Shown here one piece after another: positions 54,559-63,312 of a stretch of DNA of 64,000 nt. The notes beneath the pieces are model-generated. The model made no database searches, was not told the origin of the DNA, and saw only the letters and a program-made list of their open reading frames with translations. Both the position numbers and the translations under genes were made by a program. Numbering within the stretch: the first letter of the stretch is position 1; each line of letters opens with the position of its first letter. Source of the DNA: UBA868 sp016776875 (lineage in GTDB: Bacteria; Pseudomonadota; Gammaproteobacteria; Arenicellales; UBA868); contig CP179198.1 in assembly GCA_051201585.1 (NCBI GenBank), positions 2,666,001 through 2,730,000 of the forward strand, written 5' to 3'.

Positions 54559-55302
54559 TTATTTATGCGTTGACGCCTGGTTTTTTACCTCACTAACAGC
54601 AGCTTCAAGTGCGGACTGATCCGCAAGATACTCGCTACCTGCGACCGTGAGATCATCATTGAAACGATAGACCAGAGGAATACCGGTTGGAACGTTGTAT
54701 TGCATGATCTCGTCCTCGCCAAGGCCGTCAAGGTGCTTTACCAGCGCCCGAAGACTGTTTCCGTGAGCCGCGACGATCAATGTTTGATTATTCTCTAACC
54801 GGGGCACAATCTGTTCGTCCCACCACTGCGTCACCCGAACCAAAGTATCCGCTAAAGATTCGGTTGCAGGCAGATTATTAATTTCACGATAACGCAGGTC
54901 ATGAGCCGGATGCTGATCATCTTCTCGCGTCAGCGCGGGAGGGCTGACTGCGTAACCTCGACGCCACTTAAGCACCTGCTCCTCACCGTGACGGTCGGTC
55001 GTTTCTTTCTTGTCCAGACCCTGTAGCGCGCCGTAGTGTCGCTCATTCAATCGCCAGTCCGTCTCAACCGGCACGTACATCTGATCCATCTCATCAAGGA
55101 TTAACCAAAGCGTACGGATCGCCCGCTTTAACATTGACGAAGCAGCCCGATCAAAACGAAACCCGCGCTCAGCGAGGGTCTTGCCGGCAGCTCTGGCCTC
55201 GCTTATCCCTCGCTCGGAAAGATCAACATCGACCCAGCCCGTAAAACGGTTCTGTAGATTCCAAACGCTTTGCCCATGCCTGACAAGAACAATTTGTTTC
55301 AT
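54559..55302 (-). CDS. gpmA: 2,3-bisphosphoglycerate-dependent phosphoglycerate mutase
   Basis: Interconverts 3- and 2-phosphoglycerate in glycolysis. 247 residues. The phosphohistidine motif is LVRHGQSVWNLQNRFTGW, substrate residues lie in LNERHYGALQGLDKKET, and the second catalytic histidine in IVAAHGNSLRALVKHLDG. It lies 9 bases after rdgB on the same strand. Confidence 0.97.
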   Translation of the reverse strand: MKQIVLVRHGQSVWNLQNRFTGWVDVDLSERGISEARAAGKTLAERGFRFDRAASSMLKRAIRTLWLILDEMDQMYVPVETDWRLNERHYGALQGLDKKETTDRHGEEQVLKWRRGYAVSPPALTREDDQHPAHDLRYREINNLPATESLADTLVRVTQWWDEQIVPRLENNQTLIVAAHGNSLRALVKHLDGLGEDEIMQYNVPTGIPLVYRFNDDLTVAGSEYLADQSALEAAVSEVKNQASTHK

Positions 55303-55311
55303 GTGTGTCTC

Positions 55312-55926
55312 TCAGTCTGCATTGATTAATGGTTGCAACGCTATCCTATCAACAAGTTGACGAAGGGCCTGACCTCTGTGGCTGAGTTGGTTCTTGCGAA
55401 CACTTTCAAGCTCTGCCACACAGCATTGCTCAGATGCCACCCAAAAAACTGGGTCATAGCCGAACCCGTTTTCCCCACGAGACGTCGTGTGAATAAATCC
55501 CTCCCAGGTGCCCTCACAAATAACCGGCGTCGCATCCTGAGCATGCCGCATGTACACCATCAGACAGCGAAAGCGCGCGGTGCGATCCTGAGCGGGTGTA
55601 TCCCCCAGCATTGATAAAAGTTTATCCACATTGCGCGAATCCGTCGCGCCCGCTCCGGAAAATCGAGCCGAATAAACACCAGGCTGGCCATCCAGGGCGT
55701 CGACTTCGAGACCCGAATCATCGGCAATGGCCGCGCGGCCGGTTTGCAAAGCCGCGTTCTTTGCCTTGAGAATCGCGTTCTCTACAAACGTAGTTCCGGT
55801 CTCTTCAGCTGGCACAACTCCCAGCTCACCCTGACCCACTACCGTATAACGCTGTCCTCGCAGAAGTGCATTCACTTCTTTGATTTTGCCCACATTGTCT
55901 GAGGCTAAAACAATCTCATCGGTCAT
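55312..55926 (-). CDS. rdgB: Inosine/xanthosine triphosphatase (RdgB/HAM1)
   Basis: Removes non-canonical purine nucleotides (ITP, dITP, XTP). 204 residues. VLASDNVGKIKEVNALLRG, AIADDSGLEVDALDGQPGVY and ENGFGYDPVFW are diagnostic, with the base-recognition NQLSHRGQAL near the end. It overlaps rph by 4 bases, the common rph-rdgB pairing. Confidence 0.96.
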   Translation of the reverse strand: MTDEIVLASDNVGKIKEVNALLRGQRYTVVGQGELGVVPAEETGTTFVENAILKAKNAALQTGRAAIADDSGLEVDALDGQPGVYSARFSGAGATDSRNVDKLLSMLGDTPAQDRTARFRCLMVYMRHAQDATPVICEGTWEGFIHTTSRGENGFGYDPVFWVASEQCCVAELESVRKNQLSHRGQALRQLVDRIALQPLINAD

Positions 55927-56651
55927 GGACGGCTCGCTTCGCGCGCCGTTTTTTGCTCAGCCATCAATTGCTGGATGCCCTTGATTGCCAGTTGCGTCAT
56001 CGCTTGCATCTCTGACTCGCTAAACGCCTGATGCTCGGCAGTGCCCTGAACTTCGATAAAACGATTCTCATCATTCATCACAAAATTCATATCCGTGTCT
56101 GCCGTGCTGTCCTCAGCATAATCAAGATCCAATAGCGCCTCGTTATCTTTTAGCCCAACCGACACAGATGCAACCTGGTGAATAACCGGCGCGGCTTTTA
56201 ACTTACCGGTGTCGGTCAACTGATCCATCGCGTCAGCCAACGCCACCCAGGCACCCGTGATCGAGGCGGTTCTCGTGCCGCCATCCGCCTGCAGCACGTC
56301 GCAGTCGAGGGTAATCGTTCGCTCGCCAATCGTCTTGAGATCAACCGCCGCACGGAGCGAACGCCCAATAAGACGCTGGATTTCAAGGGTCCGGCCTCCC
56401 TGTTTACCCCGTGCGGCTTCCCGGGCGGTTCGCTCGCCGGTTGCTCGCGGCAGCATACCGTATTCAGCAGTAATCCAGCCTTGGTGCGATCCGTGCAAAA
56501 ACCGCGGAATCCGCTCTTCCACACTCGCTGTGCACAGCACGCGGGTCTGGCCAAATTCAACAAGCACCGAGCCTTCTGCGTGTCGCGTAAATGATCGTGT
56601 GAATCTGATGGGCCGTAACTCATCAGGTTGCCGATTGTCTGATCTCGCCAT
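55923..56651 (-). CDS. rph: Ribonuclease PH
   Basis: Phosphate-dependent 3' exoribonuclease that trims tRNA precursors. 242 residues from the ATG at 56651 (MARSDNRQPDELRPIRFTRS), which matches the family start; the open frame to 56705 adds an unlikely extension. GSVLVEFGQTRVLCTASVEE, IQRLIGRSLRAAVDLKTIGE and DCDVLQADGGTRTASITGA are conserved. yicC, its usual divergent neighbour in gammaproteobacteria, is some 25 kb away here. Confidence 0.97.
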   Translation of the reverse strand: MARSDNRQPDELRPIRFTRSFTRHAEGSVLVEFGQTRVLCTASVEERIPRFLHGSHQGWITAEYGMLPRATGERTAREAARGKQGGRTLEIQRLIGRSLRAAVDLKTIGERTITLDCDVLQADGGTRTASITGAWVALADAMDQLTDTGKLKAAPVIHQVASVSVGLKDNEALLDLDYAEDSTADTDMNFVMNDENRFIEVQGTAEHQAFSESEMQAMTQLAIKGIQQLMAEQKTAREASRP

Positions 56652-56701
56652 GTTTGGCCTCTCTATCAAAAAAATATTGGAATTTTGACCATCATCAACC
56701 C

Positions 56702-57304
56702 TCACCTTGAAGGCAAATGATGATCAAACAAGGAAAAAAAATCTATTAAGAAACGATAGGTTAAACCCCAAATAATCCGTTCGTCTTTCGCGCTCAAAAA
56801 TATACCGGGGAAATCAATATCTCCAGCCGCATCATAGCGAATCGAAGTTCGGAGTGAGGGATCGAGGAGCTGTGAGATTGGTAAATGCATCACATCAGCA
56901 ACCTCGTGATTGAGCGCAAGCTGCTCGATCTGATCGGTAACGAACACAAAACACGAAATCATGAGATCCGCTGATCGCCCTCCGTGACGACCACGCATGT
57001 CATTAAGGCGTCCAATCAATTGGGTAGCCCCAAGCTCGAGACCAATTTCCTCAGCGGTCTCCCGGCGGGCAGCATCCCCATCGACCAAATCAGTCGTTTC
57101 CCGACGACCGCCCGGAAAAGCCATCTGGCCCGACCAGGGGTCTTTTTCACATTCAGCTCTCTGAATAAACAAAATATTGGGATCATTATTATCTAATGAA
57201 ACATCGAGAACGAGGGCAACTTCGGCCCGTCGAGGCAAATCGGAATCGTCAATAAAAGGGTGATGGCTTTTAAAAAAGCCGCGAATCGCTTTTTCAGGAA
57301 TCAC
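56702..57304 (-). CDS. Nudix hydrolase, CoA pyrophosphatase (NudL) type
   Basis: 200 residues. WSGQMAFPGGRRETTD followed by RRETAEEIGLEL is the Nudix box, and the upstream PGG matches the CoA/NUDT7-like UPF0035 pattern. The family hydrolyses CoA to phosphopantetheine and 3',5'-ADP. It overlaps the outer-membrane protein gene by 4 bases, so the two are cotranscribed. Confidence 0.87.
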   Translation of the reverse strand: MIPEKAIRGFFKSHHPFIDDSDLPRRAEVALVLDVSLDNNDPNILFIQRAECEKDPWSGQMAFPGGRRETTDLVDGDAARRETAEEIGLELGATQLIGRLNDMRGRHGGRSADLMISCFVFVTDQIEQLALNHEVADVMHLPISQLLDPSLRTSIRYDAAGDIDFPGIFLSAKDERIIWGLTYRFLIDFFSLFDHHLPSR

Positions 57305-57930
57305 CAGTGAAAACCAGCTCCCATAATGACGCCATAACTCGCTTCACTTACCTCAGAACCGGTCAAAACGCCCGTGTAGTCACTGATCTGGTAACGCCAT
57401 CCGAGCCGGACATCAAAAAACGGGAAAGGATCGAGGACCAATCCAGCCTCGGCCGCGATCGAGGAAATATCCTGCCGAGCCCCGACATCACCTAACGCTG
57501 GCGCCCATCCGATTTCGGTATAAAGTTTCAAAAACCCCAGCATCCCCACGCGTCCCTCTGCCATGATTCTTGGGCCAGAGCCGCTACCATCTGCACCAAA
57601 CCGGTTCTGCTCCCAACCGAGACCTAACGCGAGAAAAGTGGAATCAGTCGCACTCAGCAATCGATATTTAAAATCAAAAAAAGTCTGCTCGTCTGGCGCC
57701 ATGAGAACACTGTCTTCATTGACCCGATATAAGGCGCCACGAAAACCCCAGCGTTCATTAAGCCACAACTCGCCATAGCCACTGACCATCGGCGTATTAA
57801 AGTCACCCGTCTCATAGTCACCGACGCCCCACCCTAAAACACCAACCTCGCCATCAACCGGACCCAGTCCATAAGCACGGAGCGAGAATAACAACGTGAA
57901 CCCAAAAACAAGTGGTCTAATATTTTTCAT
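57301..57930 (-). CDS. Outer-membrane beta-barrel protein, unknown family
   Basis: 209 residues with a signal peptide (MKNIRPLVFGFTLLFSLRAYG). Alternating patterns typical of about eight transmembrane strands follow, such as FFDFKYRLLSATDSTFLALG and FDVRLGWRYQISDYTG. The C-terminal residue is aromatic (GFHW), the signal for the Bam machinery. Function is unknown. It precedes and overlaps the Nudix gene. Confidence 0.75.
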   Translation of the reverse strand: MKNIRPLVFGFTLLFSLRAYGLGPVDGEVGVLGWGVGDYETGDFNTPMVSGYGELWLNERWGFRGALYRVNEDSVLMAPDEQTFFDFKYRLLSATDSTFLALGLGWEQNRFGADGSGSGPRIMAEGRVGMLGFLKLYTEIGWAPALGDVGARQDISSIAAEAGLVLDPFPFFDVRLGWRYQISDYTGVLTGSEVSEASYGVIMGAGFHW

Positions 57931-58026
57931 ATTGATAGGGGCGATCGGTTTTTAACGATATTTTAACATTCGACCCTACACGACCGATAATTTACAGATC
58001 GCCCGGATCGTGTCAGGGTAGGGAAT

Positions 58027-58425
58027 ATGGATCCCGTGAACACAATACGAGTCGACCGATGGCTGTGGGCGTCACGGTTCTTTAAAACCCGCCCTGATGC
58101 AGTATCCGCAATTAACGCGGGGCATATCCTCGTCAATGACCAACGCTGCCGGCCCTCAAAACTGCTTCGATGCGGCGACAGGCTCCTGATCCGGCGAGGA
58201 CTTTTTGTCTCAAAAATTACGGTGTTGTCTCTTATCAATAAACGAGTATCCGCCACAATGGCCTCTCACACATTCACGGAAGACCCGAAAAGCATCGAGG
58301 CGCGCGAAGCATTATCGTCTCGGCTTCGAGCAGAGTCGCCCCCCCAGCGATCACAGAAAGGCCGGCCTGCTAAAAAAGAGCGTCGGGCCCTCGACCGCTT
58401 ACGTTACGCCGAGAGGTCCGACTGA
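58027..58425 (+). CDS. hslR: S4-domain ribosome-associated protein (heat shock protein 15)
   Basis: 132 residues. The S4 RNA-binding domain lies at about residues 7-65 (IRVDRWLWASRFFKTRPDAV, GHILVNDQRCRPSKLLRCGD). The C-terminus is basic (RSQKGRPAKKERRALDRLRY), as in HslR. In E. coli HslR recycles 50S subunits with a stuck peptidyl-tRNA. Its stop overlaps the region before the next gene, so the two are coupled. Confidence 0.92.
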   Translation: MDPVNTIRVDRWLWASRFFKTRPDAVSAINAGHILVNDQRCRPSKLLRCGDRLLIRRGLFVSKITVLSLINKRVSATMASHTFTEDPKSIEAREALSSRLRAESPPQRSQKGRPAKKERRALDRLRYAERSD

Positions 58426-59385
58426 ATGAATGGTGTAATCCTTGACGCAGGTAGTTTTGACCAGAACGATTTAATCACCTCATCTCTCGAAGCCAGTCTT
58501 GAAAACTGGCATTGGCATCGCAGTACGCTACCCAATCAAACCATGGCGCGCATTGCCGGCATGAATGTCATTGTGACCAACAAAGTTGCAATCACCGCCA
58601 GCGCTTTAGAAAGTGCGAGCCTTCAACTCATTGTTATTGCCGCAACCGGAACAAACAATATCGATCTCGAAGCCGCCCAACGCAAAGCTATTTCAGTTTG
58701 TAACGTCCGCGACTACGCCGCCCCTGCAGTAAGCCAGCATGTCTTTTCAATGATGCTTGCGCTCTATACGCACCTGTCCGATTATGCCAACGCAGTACGC
58801 GAAGGGCGCTGGCATCAAAGCCCGGTCTTTTGTTTGCTGGATTATCCAATAAACGAGCTTGCCGGAAAAACGCTCGGCATCATTGGATATGGGAATCTGG
58901 GAAAACGGGTCGCAAGGATCGCGCAGGGCTTCGATATGAATGTGGTCATTGCAGCAAGGCCCGGGACGACCACGATCCCGTCTGGCCGCGTATCATTCGA
59001 CGAATTAATTGAAACATCTGACGTAATCTCTTTGCACTGCCCGCTAAACGACAATACAAACAATCTCATCGGCCACCGCGAACTGAAAAGAATGAAATCG
59101 GGCGCGATCCTTATCAATACTGCACGCGGCGGGATCGTAAACGAATCCGCTTTGGTGGAAGCGTTGCGCACTGGAGAGATTGCGGGCGCGGGAATCGATG
59201 TGCTGACCCGAGAGCCGCCCGACAGCTGTCAGCCGCTCTTGGGCAGTGATATTCCAAATCTGATTGTCAGCCCACATAACGCGTGGGGCTCGATCCAGGC
59301 ACGCCAGCGTCTTATCGATGAAGTAGCTGACCTCATCAAAGCGTTTCGCAACGGCCAAGCACGAAACTTGTGCTTGCCCGATTAG
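58426..59385 (+). CDS. D-isomer-specific 2-hydroxyacid dehydrogenase (glycerate dehydrogenase type)
   Basis: 319 residues. The NAD motif is LGIIGYGNLGKRVARIAQGF. The catalytic arginine lies in LINTARGGIVNESALVEALR, the glutamate in GIDVLTREPPDSCQPLL and the histidine in LIVSPHNAWGSIQARQRL. The family includes HprA glycerate/hydroxypyruvate dehydrogenase, the closest match by order of motifs. It begins right after the hslR stop. Confidence 0.9.
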   Translation: MNGVILDAGSFDQNDLITSSLEASLENWHWHRSTLPNQTMARIAGMNVIVTNKVAITASALESASLQLIVIAATGTNNIDLEAAQRKAISVCNVRDYAAPAVSQHVFSMMLALYTHLSDYANAVREGRWHQSPVFCLLDYPINELAGKTLGIIGYGNLGKRVARIAQGFDMNVVIAARPGTTTIPSGRVSFDELIETSDVISLHCPLNDNTNNLIGHRELKRMKSGAILINTARGGIVNESALVEALRTGEIAGAGIDVLTREPPDSCQPLLGSDIPNLIVSPHNAWGSIQARQRLIDEVADLIKAFRNGQARNLCLPD

Positions 59386-59395
59386 AGAAAATCTC

Positions 59396-60535
59396 ATCAA
59401 ACCACCTCTCGCGCTTTACGTCCACCTCCCATGGTGTGAACAAAAGTGTCCGTACTGTGATTTCAATTCACACTCGTTAAAAGGCGATCTACCCGATGGT
59501 CTCTACATTGATCAAGTACTCATGGATCTTGAATCAACGGCTCCGTTGCGTGGTTCAAGGAAATTTGAAACCGTATTTTTTGGTGGTGGTACACCGAGCC
59601 TTTTTGCTCCACCGGAAGTTGGGAGAATAATTCAGTATTTGAACGACACGTCGGCGTTAGAACAGAATGCAGAAATAACGCTTGAAGCAAATCCAGGCTC
59701 GGCTGACGCGGCCCGCTTTGAGGGTTATCGACGTTATGGCGTGAATCGATTATCGCTAGGGGTGCAAAGCTTCAATGATGAAAGCCTGCGTTCGCTTGGA
59801 CGCATTCATGATGGAAAACAGGCCGCCACCGCATGCGAAATCGCCAAACAATCGGGATTCGACAATTTCAATATTGATTTGATGTTTGGATTACCTGGCC
59901 AAAATAAACAATCTGCATTATCGGATCTTGAGTCTGCACTTAGTCAGGAACCCAAACATCTTTCGCTATACCAATTGACCATCGAACCCAACACACCATT
60001 CGCGGCAACGCCACCAGTATTGCCGGACGAGGAGGCCTCTTGGACCATTCGTTCTGCAGTTCAATCCGACGCGCAGCAGGCCGGGTTCGAACACTACGAG
60101 GTTTCGGGTTTCGCGCGATCTGGCTATCAGTGCGCTCATAATCTTAACTATTGGCAGTTCGGTGACTATATTGGCGTTGGGGCGGGCGCCCATAGCAAAA
60201 TCACTATCGAAAACGCGGTTTACCGGTGGTTTCGGACCCGACATCCGAAACACTATATGAATCCCACCGCACCCCAGCGAACACCCCAAATTGGTGATCC
60301 CATCAATCAGCAGGATCTTTTGTTTGAATTTTTACTCAATGCCTTGCGGTTAAAAGCGGGCTTTCGGTTTGAACTTTTTGAGACGCGGACCGGACTACAG
60401 TGGTCATCCGAATCCGGGATCATCTCAAGTGCTGTTAATGATGGTCTTTTGGAAATTACAGGAAATCATGTTCGGACGACGCCACTCGGATGGCGATTTT
60501 TAGATGAAATTCTCCAACGGTTTTTGCCCGACTAA
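59396..60535 (+). CDS. hemW: HemW-like radical SAM protein, start codon not canonical
   Basis: The radical SAM cluster motif CEQKCPYCDFN is encoded at about 59440-59470, and the earlier family sequence PLALYVHLPWCEQ starts at about 59405. The first in-frame ATG (59522) would remove the cluster, so translation must begin upstream, yet no ATG, GTG or TTG is in frame between the stop at 59324 and there. A one-base deletion before 59402 would join it to a GTG at 59370. Further motifs are FFGGGTPSLF, EANPGSADAARFEGYRRYGV and NFNIDLMFGLPGQNKQS. About 378 residues. HemW carries heme in related species; it is not a coproporphyrinogen oxidase. Confidence 0.88.
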   Translation: MKPPLALYVHLPWCEQKCPYCDFNSHSLKGDLPDGLYIDQVLMDLESTAPLRGSRKFETVFFGGGTPSLFAPPEVGRIIQYLNDTSALEQNAEITLEANPGSADAARFEGYRRYGVNRLSLGVQSFNDESLRSLGRIHDGKQAATACEIAKQSGFDNFNIDLMFGLPGQNKQSALSDLESALSQEPKHLSLYQLTIEPNTPFAATPPVLPDEEASWTIRSAVQSDAQQAGFEHYEVSGFARSGYQCAHNLNYWQFGDYIGVGAGAHSKITIENAVYRWFRTRHPKHYMNPTAPQRTPQIGDPINQQDLLFEFLLNALRLKAGFRFELFETRTGLQWSSESGIISSAVNDGLLEITGNHVRTTPLGWRFLDEILQRFLPD

Positions 60536-60629
60536 CAGCAGCTCATCGCGCGTGCTATGATCATTTGAATTAACAATCGACTTAATTCCCTTCTGATCAT
60601 TCGTTTGGCAATGACCTCCCATCAAAGTG

Positions 60630-61055
60630 ATGCCTGTGCTCTGGCTTAAAGCGCTCCATATCATTTTTATGGTCACTTGGTTCGCAGGACTTTTTTACCT
60701 CCCGCGCCTTTTTGTGTACCACGCCATGACCGAAGACGAATCAACTCGTGCGCAGTTCAGAATCATGGAGCGGAAGTTGTATTACGGCATCATGAATCCT
60801 GGAGGAGCACTCACCGTCCTTTTTGGAATCTGGCTTTGGATAGGCTATGGCATTGGCGACCAATCACTCTGGCTGCAACTCAAAGTTGGCCTGGTCATCG
60901 TACTCGTTGGATATCACGTCTGGTGCGGCCGGTTGGTCAAGCGCTTCCAGAAAGAAGCGAACGTTCACAGCCATATCTTCTACCGGTGGTTTAACGAATT
61001 TCCTGTTCTGATTTTAGTTGGGGCGGTTTTGCTCGTTGTTCTAAAACCCAACTAA
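60630..61055 (+). CDS. hemJ: HemJ-family protoporphyrinogen oxidase / CopD-like membrane protein
   Basis: 141 residues with four helices. The N-terminus LWLKALHIIFMVTWFAGLFYLPRLFVYH, given here in parts as LKALHIIFMVTWFAG and LFYLPRLFVYH, carries the conserved heme-ligand histidine. NPGGALTVLFGIWLW and WCGRLVKRFQKE are the later conserved blocks. HemJ oxidises protoporphyrinogen IX in heme synthesis, which fits with the upstream hemW. A GTG at 60627 is an alternative start. Confidence 0.85.
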   Translation: MPVLWLKALHIIFMVTWFAGLFYLPRLFVYHAMTEDESTRAQFRIMERKLYYGIMNPGGALTVLFGIWLWIGYGIGDQSLWLQLKVGLVIVLVGYHVWCGRLVKRFQKEANVHSHIFYRWFNEFPVLILVGAVLLVVLKPN

Positions 61056-61067
61056 CCCGCTGGGCTG

Positions 61068-61529
61068 ATGTTTCAGATCGTTCTCTATCAACCGGAGATT
61101 CCGCCCAATACTGGAAATATTATTCGGCTCTGTGCGAACACCCAGTGCTCCTTACATCTGATCAAGCCACTCGGGTTTTCAATCAGCGACCGGGAACTTC
61201 GTCGAGCCGGCCTGGATTACGCTAAAAATGTTGAGCTAAAAACTTACGACAGTATTCAAGATTACGCTTCTCATCAAATCAAAGACCGAATCTTTACGTT
61301 TTCAACCAAGCATCACGTTTCATATACGACATGCGATTTCCAGGCCGGCGATTCGTTGATTTTTGGCCCCGAAACGAGGGGTCTGCCGGATATGGCGCGA
61401 GAACTTGCGACAGAACAACATCGGGTCACTATTCCCATGGCGCCATCAAGCCGGAGCCTGAATCTTTCAAATTCTGTCGCGATCGCTGTTTATGAAGCTT
61501 GGCGTCAGAACGAATTCTCGACTGTTTGA
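61068..61529 (+). CDS. trmL: tRNA (cytidine/uridine(34)-2'-O)-methyltransferase
   Basis: 153-residue SPOUT methyltransferase with a trefoil knot. YQPEIPPNTGNIIRLCANT, LIFGPETRGLPDMARE and IPMAPSSRSLNLSNSVAIAV are the three SPOUT motifs. It methylates position 34 of tRNA-Leu isoacceptors in E. coli. It lies 12 bases after hemJ. Confidence 0.95.
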   Translation: MFQIVLYQPEIPPNTGNIIRLCANTQCSLHLIKPLGFSISDRELRRAGLDYAKNVELKTYDSIQDYASHQIKDRIFTFSTKHHVSYTTCDFQAGDSLIFGPETRGLPDMARELATEQHRVTIPMAPSSRSLNLSNSVAIAVYEAWRQNEFSTV

Positions 61530-61537
61530 ACAAGAAA

Positions 61538-61936
61538 CTAAAAATCAACATAAATCACTTCAAGCCCCATTAATCTCAGTGCGGCTGTAACAACAGGTAA
61601 CTCGTTGTTTCCAATCCAAATTTTTGAGCCGACGTAGATGGCGCCAAGCGAATCAACCCGAACTTTCTCAACACCACGTTGGATCTGTAATGCCGAGAGC
61701 GATTTCAAGACAGCTTCACTTGTCGCCCCGCCCGTCGTGTCGCAAAAATAAAGCTGATGAGTGCTCTTGCGATAAATTGATTGCGTGACAGACAATCGGT
61801 TAACTAGCCACGCTTCGATAATTCGATCGTGCGACACGCCTGACCGCATATTAGCGATATCAGCAAATTCAGGCGCTCGAAACTTACTATAGACTTGGGT
61901 CCGACGATTGGAATAAGTCGATAACTTTGAAGACAT
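61538..61936 (-). CDS. Conserved hypothetical protein, unrecognised
   Basis: 132 residues, mostly mixed alpha/beta and hydrophilic, with no signal peptide or membrane helix. Distinctive parts are QSIYRKSTHQLYFCDTTGGA, KVRVDSLGAIYVGSKIWIGN and the end RLMGLEVIYVDF. I cannot name a family. Its ATG (61934-61936) overlaps the ATG of the divergent gene (CATG), and an internal start at 61849 is possible. Coding is supported by even use of codon positions and length, not by homology. Confidence 0.5.
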   Translation of the reverse strand: MSSKLSTYSNRRTQVYSKFRAPEFADIANMRSGVSHDRIIEAWLVNRLSVTQSIYRKSTHQLYFCDTTGGATSEAVLKSLSALQIQRGVEKVRVDSLGAIYVGSKIWIGNNELPVVTAALRLMGLEVIYVDF

Positions 61937-62768
61937 GATGACAATTCATTCCGCTATTGAAGCCTGTGTACGTCGCTTATGCGAGAAACGGGAATTACCA
62001 GATATCGCACGGCTTTATCCACCTTCTGAAAATATACCGCATCGACGCGATAAAAAATTTGGCGTCATTGCCCTAACGGATGGAAGCTGTGGTTTTTTTT
62101 TCGCAGGTTTCGGAAGCACCCAATCTCAGTTACAACAGTTCAATTCCCAAAAACAACTAGACGCGCCGACGATAAGCTATCTAGATTGGTGTAACAGCAA
62201 CGACCCTTTTGAGGCCGCCATTGGATTTGGCGTTCTTAATACGGTCAGCCAGCATCTTCTCAAAACTGCACATTATCACTTTGATCGGGCGAGCAATCCG
62301 GTGGGCCAATTGGATATCGACTCTGCGCAGCATGTCGGCATGGTCGGATTTTTCCCGCCCCTTGTTAAAACGTTAACAGCGCAAAAAATTCGATTAACCA
62401 TTATTGAAAAAGACAAAAAGTTTCTCGATCGATCAGGCGCCTTTGAAATGACCTCAAACATCAATCGAGTCAAAGACTGTGATCGGGTGCTCATTACCGG
62501 ATCAACATTGATTAACCATACCCTTGATGAGGTGATCGAAAATTGTTCGCGCGATGCTCAAACCGCGCTCATTGGGCCCACTGCTTCCTGTTTGCCTGAC
62601 CCACTGTTCGAACGTGGAATTGATGTCATCGGCAGTACTACCGTTACGGACCCCAAACTCCTTGCCGAACTTCTAGACACTGGCGAGCCTTGGGGTGGCG
62701 CAACTTCAAAATACTGTATTTCCCGGGAAAATTATCCTGGGATCGAAAACCTGCTCACAAAAACCTAA
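61935..62768 (+). CDS. DUF364/DUF4213-type protein (putative heavy-metal chelation domain)
   Basis: 277 residues. The N-terminal part (FGVIALTDGSCGFFF, FEAAIGFGVLNTVSQHLL) and the C-terminal DUF364 domain (HVGMVGFFPPLVKTL, CDRVLITGSTLINHTLDEVI, ALIGPTASCLPDPLFERGID) fit the pair of domains annotated as a possible heavy-metal chelation protein. The C-terminal half has a Rossmann-like pattern. The true role is unknown. A second ATG at 61938 is equally good. Confidence 0.8.
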   Translation: MMTIHSAIEACVRRLCEKRELPDIARLYPPSENIPHRRDKKFGVIALTDGSCGFFFAGFGSTQSQLQQFNSQKQLDAPTISYLDWCNSNDPFEAAIGFGVLNTVSQHLLKTAHYHFDRASNPVGQLDIDSAQHVGMVGFFPPLVKTLTAQKIRLTIIEKDKKFLDRSGAFEMTSNINRVKDCDRVLITGSTLINHTLDEVIENCSRDAQTALIGPTASCLPDPLFERGIDVIGSTTVTDPKLLAELLDTGEPWGGATSKYCISRENYPGIENLLTKT

Positions 62769-62826
62769 TCGACTACACCGACAGGCGTCCATTTTCCAAG
62801 ACGCCGGTCAATAATATAATTTCGAC

Positions 62827-63312
62827 ATGATGCGATTTTTTTCACACTGGTTTCTTTTGGCTGCGCTCTTAATGGCTTCGTGCGCTCATGCCAGCAAAAT
62901 AAACCCCGCGCTAAATCTTCAAAATGATGGCGCAAGCGCCAAAGCAAAAAATGCGGTTATTTTGATTTTATATACCGCGAGTTATTGCCACTATTGCGTT
63001 CGTGTTAAGGCGGAAGTCTTCAATCATATTGAAGACGATCCTAGATATCGAAGTCACATCATTTTGCGTGAAGTGATTATTGACAGCGAAATTAAGCTTC
63101 AAGAATTCGACGGCTCGATTGTTGATCATTCAGATTTCGCAAAAGAACGCGGCATCTTGATCGTGCCCACACTCGAAATTGTTAACCCAAAAGGCCATGC
63201 GTTAACTGAGCCCCTGGTGGGCGCAGGCATCTCAGATTTTTATGGTTTCTACGTTGACCAACGAATTACGGATGCTGTAAACCAACTTAGTCTGGAGAAA
63301 AATCCATCATGA
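62827..63312 (+). CDS. Periplasmic thioredoxin-like protein (SoxW-type)
   Basis: 161 residues. An export signal with hydrophobic core (FLLAALLMASCAHA) is followed by a thioredoxin fold with active site TASYCHYCVRVKAEVF. The cysteine in the signal peptide (LMASCAHA) might make it a lipoprotein. VPTLEIVNPKGHALTEPLVG contains the cis-proline. It probably reduces or transfers disulfides in the periplasm. Its stop overlaps the next start (ATGA). Confidence 0.83.
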   Translation: MMRFFSHWFLLAALLMASCAHASKINPALNLQNDGASAKAKNAVILILYTASYCHYCVRVKAEVFNHIEDDPRYRSHIILREVIIDSEIKLQEFDGSIVDHSDFAKERGILIVPTLEIVNPKGHALTEPLVGAGISDFYGFYVDQRITDAVNQLSLEKNPS

